Shown piece after piece: positions 59,451 through 64,000 of a stretch of DNA of 64,000 nucleotides. How positions within the stretch are numbered: the first letter of the stretch is position 1; each line of letters starts with the position of its first letter. Below the pieces are notes generated by a model. That model did not search any database. It saw only the letters and a list, made by a program, of their open reading frames with translations, and was not told the origin of the DNA. The DNA comes from Shewanella sairae (GTDB lineage Bacteria; Pseudomonadota; Gammaproteobacteria; Enterobacterales; Shewanellaceae): NCBI RefSeq assembly GCF_023283535.1, contig NZ_JAKILT010000007.1, forward strand, positions 1 to 64,000. The letters run 5' to 3'. A program made the position numbers and the translations under genes.

Positions 59451-59943
59451 GCGGCATAGCTGCTGTTATAACCACAAGCAAATATTAATATGTATAAGTT
59501 CAAGTAAGCGAACTTGCTTGAGCTTATATTAATCAGTAACTAAGGGATTTTTGTTTATACCCTATAACCAGTAAGTAGCTTTGGTTTACAGCCTATTATT
59601 TCTGAATATTAACGCTCACGTCACTATCGCTTTTTACCGCATGCCTGTCGCTTAATTTTTCATTAATTTGTGATTTATTCTTAGTCATTAAGATAGCCTT
59701 TTCTTGGGTTACTTTCTTTGTTAGTTGTTGTTAATAAAGCTGTTTTTCTACAGAGTATTTTCGAGCGCTAATTAATTGAATCTTAAATTGTTTTTGGTCA
59801 ATTTTTATTTTTTTATTTATGTGAGTCATACCTCTAAAGAAGTATGTTGTTGAGAATTTAGTCACATAAAAGCCCTAGTTGAAACTTTAAGGTATTGACG
59901 GGGGAGTAAAAGGTCACGACTTAATAAAAATTATGGAGTGATG
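59451..59943. other. intergenic region upstream of multiheme cytochrome
   Basis: It holds an imperfect 11-bp inverted repeat (ATAAGTTCAAG at 59494-59504, CTTGAGCTTAT at 59517-59527) without a T run, and a long A/T-rich stretch that should include the cytochrome promoter. No gene is seen. Confidence 0.5.
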
Positions 59944-61779
59944 ATGAGAAAATTTAATAAATGCAGTGTGGCGTTAATCGTCGCAACCGCTTTCGGTCTA
60001 GCAGCCTGTAGCGATGGTAAAGATGGTAGTGACGGTGAAGATGGCACCAGTCCGCTACCACCGGTAGTTGAAGTGACCGAAACCACTAATGTTGAAATGC
60101 TAAGCCATACTCTTGAAGAGGGCGCAGTGCGTTTCGAATTTGAAGTCACTAACGAAGAAGGCTTGTTAGTTAGCGGCCTTGAAAAAGTAAGTGCGGAAGT
60201 TGCAGAGTTAACTGACAAGGGCATTGCTCGTAGCCGTCCTGATTTTGAAGGGACGATTGCGGGTGGTAGCGCGTCGAATGAAACCGAAGGCGCGAGTCTG
60301 ACTATGACTGAAGATGGTCGTTATGAGTTCTTAGCACCTATGCCTGCGGTTAATGCTGGTACAGAGGGAATTATTCGCATCGCCGTGGGTGGCAGCGAAA
60401 AAATTGCTAAGTCTGCCTACATTATTGTCGATAAAACAGAAGGTTTACACACAACCTCAACTGCAACCTGTCATGGTTGTCACGTTGATTACGCTGAATC
60501 TAGCCTCAAACATCCTAGTTATACTGCGATAGATACAGACGGTGAAACTGACTTAGTTGCCGGCTGTATGATGTGTCACGGTAACGTGGTGCGTGACGAG
60601 GGTGGTTATGCGCGCAACTCCATGCAAAAGATTGGTCATATCAACCATCAGAAGTTTGAGAAAGACTTTGAGCCTGCTAATTGTTACACCTGTCATGCAG
60701 AGCCGATCACTAAAGTGAACTCTATGCAAACGTGTACCGATTGTCATGACGCTGCTGGTGTCGGTACGACCGCAGTTGCAATGACATACAGTGGCTTTAG
60801 TGAGTCAGACGATGTGCGTTTATTCCATAAGAAAGTTGCTGAAAAAGCCACGGTACGTGATGAGCATTCATCTACTGTATCAGCACCTTATATGAATACG
60901 GATGCGGGTTACTGTACTGATATTGCTTTGTTTAAAGGCGAAGAGCAGCTTAATCTTGAAAGCTTATTAGCTGACGGTACAGTGTCTTACCTAGGCGCTT
61001 ACCTGCATGGTTATGATAATGGTTCGATTGTAGGGCGTGCAGCAAGAACTAGCACGACTACATATGATGTTAACGGTACCGCTTCAGTCTGTTTTGCCAG
61101 CTTAGATGCGACTTTCCCTGAGTTAATGGCAAGTTCACGCATTACCTTTAACTTTGGTGAAGATGCGAGTTATGACGGTGTTACCTTGCATGGTTACTCA
61201 GATATGATGTCGGGCGAGCTTTACGAGCGTCGCCATAGCGTCACTATGGATAGCTGTAGCACTTGTCATAACAACGAAAGCAATTACCACAAAAATGGCA
61301 GCTACGCCGATGGTGGCTTAGGTTGTGTGGCGTGCCACAACAATGGCCAAGACCGTAACTCTAAGGGCTCTGCACCAGGCTTTGGTCCTATGGTTCACAG
61401 CATGCACTGGGGTGTAGGCAGCTCTGCTGTATCAGGTGAGCCAAACTCGGCGACTAAGCTAAACGCAGAAAACTGTGTTGCATGTCATGCTGAAGGTATC
61501 GACCTAAATGCTGTACCTAATCAGTACATGTTATCGAAAGCCTTTAACGGTGGACAATCAGGTGTTGCATCAAGCCCGGTAACGGCTAACTGTTTTGCAT
61601 GTCACGATAGTGACCAAGCGCTTAATCACATGAAGTCGAATGGCGGCGAAATCAATACTCCAGTTGACCATACTGGGGATTGGTTCAGTCAAGGCACTTC
61701 AGAGTCTTGTGCAACTTGTCATGCAGAAGGTCGTTCATACGGTATTGAAAAGTACCACGTGTTTGACCGTAAAGAATAA
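59944..61779 (+). CDS. OmcA/MtrC-type outer-surface multiheme cytochrome c lipoprotein
   Basis: This 611-residue protein has a lipobox (GLAAC, Cys22), a beta-rich N-terminal domain, then four CXXCH heme sites (about residues 176-275). A second beta domain follows, then five more CXXCH sites (about 440-595): nine in all. The split-barrel/heme alternation is that of MtrC/OmcA, which usually carry ten hemes. It is expected to move electrons at the cell surface to metals or other acceptors. No MtrA/MtrB-like genes are in the window. GGAG 5 bases before ATG 59944 decides the start over the GTG at 59938 and ATG at 59941. Confidence 0.88.
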   Translation: MRKFNKCSVALIVATAFGLAACSDGKDGSDGEDGTSPLPPVVEVTETTNVEMLSHTLEEGAVRFEFEVTNEEGLLVSGLEKVSAEVAELTDKGIARSRPDFEGTIAGGSASNETEGASLTMTEDGRYEFLAPMPAVNAGTEGIIRIAVGGSEKIAKSAYIIVDKTEGLHTTSTATCHGCHVDYAESSLKHPSYTAIDTDGETDLVAGCMMCHGNVVRDEGGYARNSMQKIGHINHQKFEKDFEPANCYTCHAEPITKVNSMQTCTDCHDAAGVGTTAVAMTYSGFSESDDVRLFHKKVAEKATVRDEHSSTVSAPYMNTDAGYCTDIALFKGEEQLNLESLLADGTVSYLGAYLHGYDNGSIVGRAARTSTTTYDVNGTASVCFASLDATFPELMASSRITFNFGEDASYDGVTLHGYSDMMSGELYERRHSVTMDSCSTCHNNESNYHKNGSYADGGLGCVACHNNGQDRNSKGSAPGFGPMVHSMHWGVGSSAVSGEPNSATKLNAENCVACHAEGIDLNAVPNQYMLSKAFNGGQSGVASSPVTANCFACHDSDQALNHMKSNGGEINTPVDHTGDWFSQGTSESCATCHAEGRSYGIEKYHVFDRKE

Positions 61780-61829
61780 AAAGTAACGGTTAGCTGCTCC
61801 CTGCAACCGGCTAACCCATCACTTTTTTG

Positions 61830-61854
61830 GGGCTCTTTTATAGAGCCCTTTTTT
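61830..61854 (+). terminator. rho-independent terminator after cytochrome
   Basis: The stem GGGCTCT / AGAGCCC is followed by a T run, 50 bases after the stop. Confidence 0.88.
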
Positions 61855-61859
61855 AGTTA

Positions 61860-62801
61860 CTAATCAAAGCCAGGTCGCTGGATAAAGTCTGGCACATCTA
61901 ACACTCTATTTTGCCAATTAGTAAAAAGTGCTTCATAGAGAAACTCAATAAACACCCGGTAACGGCGTGGTAAATAGACCCGCTGTGGCATGCTCATAGT
62001 CACTAAGCTTTGCTTCATAGGAAAGTCATTTAAGACGGTGACCAGCTCTTGTTTCTCTAGGGCATCATGGGCAATAACCATAGGGATTGCAGCGATCCCT
62101 AGGCCTTCAATAGCGGCTTCACGCATTAAGGTAATGTTGTTGGTTTCTAGTCGAGATGTGGGTTCTACTGTTATCCATTGCTTGCCATTAAACAGGGTCC
62201 AGCTGCCGTCGATATGGGGTGAACCGAGGCGAATACATTGGTGTGTGCTCAGCTGCTCTGGCGTCGTTGGTGTACCGTGTTTTTCGATATATTTGGGACT
62301 TGCCATTAATATTTTAGGCGTATTAATTAAGGCGTAAGTTTGCAGGCGATCATCTGTTTGCTCGGTGATCTGAAACAGCATATCAATGCCTTCACCAATC
62401 ACATCCACTTGTCGATTCGTTAGCTCTGCTTCAATGGTGATATCTGGATACAGCGCCAAAAATCTCGCAAAGATCCGTCCGAAATACAGCTGACCCATTT
62501 CGATAGGGCAGACAATTTTTAAGTGCCCCTTAATGGTTTGCTGCCTAGCACTGAGCTGGTCTTCGGCATTGGTTAAGTCCACTAAAATGCGATTAACTTT
62601 ATGGTAGTAATCCGCGCCAGCTTCTGTGAGTTTGAGTGCACGAGTCGTGCGATAGAGTAACTGTACGCCGGCATCAGCTTCGAGTTCAGCTACCTTACGG
62701 CTTACGGTGGCTTTGGTCAGACCTAAAGCATTAGCAGCCTTAGTGAAGCTACCTTGTTCGACCACTTGAACAAACATTTGGATGCGGTTGAGATCTATCA
62801 T
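61860..62801 (-). CDS. LysR-family transcriptional regulator
   Basis: This 313-residue regulator has the winged helix at 1-60 (MIDLNRIQMFVQVVEQGSFT ... LTKATVSRKVAELE). A substrate-binding domain covers about 90-295. It is divergent from the EmrA-like gene across 94 bases, a common layout for regulators of drug or organic-acid efflux. It converges with the cytochrome gene. The ligand is unknown. Confidence 0.9.
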   Translation of the reverse strand: MIDLNRIQMFVQVVEQGSFTKAANALGLTKATVSRKVAELEADAGVQLLYRTTRALKLTEAGADYYHKVNRILVDLTNAEDQLSARQQTIKGHLKIVCPIEMGQLYFGRIFARFLALYPDITIEAELTNRQVDVIGEGIDMLFQITEQTDDRLQTYALINTPKILMASPKYIEKHGTPTTPEQLSTHQCIRLGSPHIDGSWTLFNGKQWITVEPTSRLETNNITLMREAAIEGLGIAAIPMVIAHDALEKQELVTVLNDFPMKQSLVTMSMPQRVYLPRRYRVFIEFLYEALFTNWQNRVLDVPDFIQRPGFD

Positions 62802-62895
62802 TGTTACACCTGTGAAACAGTGGGTAATATTTTAGCTATCTAATAACTATGTTGAGACAGTAGTAAACTATGACTCACTAATCAAGGAGTCATTC

Positions 62896-63969
62896 ATGTC
62901 AAAAACTAAGTTATATTTCGGGATTCCTGTACTTATTATTGCGTTAGTCGCTGGCGGTTATTACTGGTGGACCCAAGTACGTAATTTTGAATCTACAGAT
63001 AACGCCTATGTAGAAGCCGATATTTCTCATATTAGCGTTAAAGTCCCGGGCTATGTAACGGCCACATTTGTTACAGATAATCAGCATGTTGAGCAAGGCC
63101 AGTTATTGGCTCAACTCGAAGGTAGTCAGTTTGCGGCCAAGGTCGCGCAAAGCCAAGCATCATTGTCTAGTGCTAAAGCACAGGGGCAAACATTGCATGC
63201 ACAAGTTGACTTGCAACAGGCGTTAATTTCACAAGCTAAAGCCAGTGTCGTGGCAGCAGAAGCAGAGCAAGTTCGCAGTCAGCAGCAATTAAGCCGCGCA
63301 TCAAAGTTAAAAGTTAAAAACTACAGCTCGCAAGATGCGGTTGATGAAGCGCAAGCTGGATTTGAGTCCGCTAGTGCCCATGTTGATGAAGCTAAAGCGG
63401 CGCTCGTTGCTAAGCAGCGTGAGCTAAAAGTGCTAACGGCCCAATTAGTTGAGGCGGATTCCAGTGTTGAGCAAGCAAAAGCGGGTTTGGCATTGGCGAA
63501 AATTCAACTCGCCGACACGCGAATTACCGCGCCGTTTAGCGGCATTATTGGTAAACGTGGTGCTCAGCAAGGTCAATATGTACAGCCGGGGCAGGCTATT
63601 TACAGCTTAGTGCCAGATGAAGCTGTGTGGATCACTGCTAACTTTAAAGAAACCCAAATTGCCCACATGCATGCTGGTCAGCCAGTTGCGATTGAGCTAG
63701 ATGCTTTTTCTGGCAAGCATTTTACTGGGGTAATTGATAGCTTAGCACCCGCTTCTGGCGCTAAATTTAGTTTATTACCTGCTGAAAATGCGACCGGTAA
63801 CTTTACCAAAATTGTGCAACGGATCCCTGTGCGTATCCGGCTTGATAGCGACTCTGCCACGCAACTTGAGCATGGCAGAATTGTTCCTGGGCTGAGTGCT
63901 TTGGTGAAGGTTGATATAGCGAGTGATGCACTGAGCACGGATGTTGTTGCTAACAGAGCGCAATACTAA
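62896..63969 (+). CDS. HlyD/EmrA-family efflux adaptor
   Basis: This 357-residue membrane-fusion protein has one N-terminal membrane helix (about 6-25), then the biotinyl-lipoyl-like domain (NAYVEADISHISVKVPG), long coiled-coil helices rich in Ala/Gln (about 90-205), and a beta-barrel (PFSGIIGKRGAQQGQYV). It bridges an inner-membrane pump to an outer-membrane channel. AAGGAG lies 9 bases before the ATG. Its stop overlaps the start of the next gene by one base. Divergence from LysR suggests regulated efflux. Confidence 0.92.
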   Translation: MSKTKLYFGIPVLIIALVAGGYYWWTQVRNFESTDNAYVEADISHISVKVPGYVTATFVTDNQHVEQGQLLAQLEGSQFAAKVAQSQASLSSAKAQGQTLHAQVDLQQALISQAKASVVAAEAEQVRSQQQLSRASKLKVKNYSSQDAVDEAQAGFESASAHVDEAKAALVAKQRELKVLTAQLVEADSSVEQAKAGLALAKIQLADTRITAPFSGIIGKRGAQQGQYVQPGQAIYSLVPDEAVWITANFKETQIAHMHAGQPVAIELDAFSGKHFTGVIDSLAPASGAKFSLLPAENATGNFTKIVQRIPVRIRLDSDSATQLEHGRIVPGLSALVKVDIASDALSTDVVANRAQY

Positions 63970-64000
63970 TGTCTGCGGCTAATGCTGAAACCTTGCATCC
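63969..64000 (+). CDS. start of partner efflux permease (partial)
   Basis: Only the first ten codons (MSAANAETLH) lie in the window. The ATG overlaps the adaptor stop (TAATG). By position, an EmrB-like DHA2 permease is expected; nothing in the ten residues can prove it. Confidence 0.6.
   Translation, partial: MSAANAETLH

Noticed and set aside
59493..59528. A terminator after the SnoaL-like gene
   Set aside because: The inverted repeat has no T run on either side.

Overview
The window looks like a chromosomal segment of a Shewanella-type marine gammaproteobacterium. The evidence is the gene order nadC / pilABCD-coaE-zapD-yacG-mutT, an aceF with three lipoyl domains, a ZntR gene followed by a Shewanella-type Cu/Zn efflux permease, an OmcA/MtrC-type multiheme outer-surface cytochrome, and moderately A+T-rich DNA. 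The species cannot be fixed by reading alone. No prophage, insertion sequence, CRISPR array or defence island is visible.

Layout. 1-935: the 3' end of an rRNA operon (23S tail, 5S) followed by two further modules that keep the 5S closing-helix sequence and a terminator but have no 5S core. 936-7550 (minus): mutT, yacG, zapD, coaE and the type IV pilus genes pilD, pilC, pilB, pilA. 8397-10990: nadC, then divergent ampD-ampE. 11313-18430: the pyruvate dehydrogenase locus, with a near-consensus PdhR operator over the -10 box, then pdhR, aceE, aceF and lpdA. 18574-25345: a large two-PAS GGDEF/EAL sensor with a periplasmic beta-propeller, and a patatin/BamA-like outer-membrane phospholipase. 25428-31433: a HAD sugar phosphatase, acnB, rsd and hemE, with a candidate small RNA between rsd and hemE. 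31518-37735: an orphan OmpR-type regulator with two secreted spondin-domain proteins, a divergent GGDEF/EAL protein, an SDR and a small hypothetical protein. 38022-41228: purH-purD, with a leftover second copy of the purD 3' end. 41457-43981: a MerR/ZntR-regulated Cu/Zn efflux operon and a DCC-family protein.

44755-57000 is a self-contained selenocysteine locus. It holds a Sec-encoding formate dehydrogenase (fdnG with in-frame TGA and SECIS, fdnH, fdnI), the maturation gene fdhE, selA-selB, tRNA-Sec (selC, convergent with and overlapping the end of selB), fdhD, and the selenium-associated pair yedE-yedF. Of the dedicated Sec genes only selD is absent from the window. Together these genes make the Sec codon readable, build and sulfurate the enzyme, and export it by Tat to couple periplasmic formate oxidation to the quinone pool. 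The right edge of the locus carries a decayed second yedF 3' end just before the terminator.

57095-64000: a YebC-family (YeeN-like) protein, a LysR regulator divergent from a SnoaL-like protein, a nine-CXXCH OmcA/MtrC-type lipoprotein cytochrome, and a second LysR regulator divergent from an EmrA-like adaptor with the first codons of its partner permease.

The most unusual signal is a recurring structure at three unrelated loci (5S rRNA, purD, yedF): a second, partly decayed 3' gene end sits just upstream of a terminator. The yedF remnant differs from the intact gene only at silent positions over its last 23 codons. This suggests replacement by homologous DNA from a diverged relative, not recent tandem duplication.
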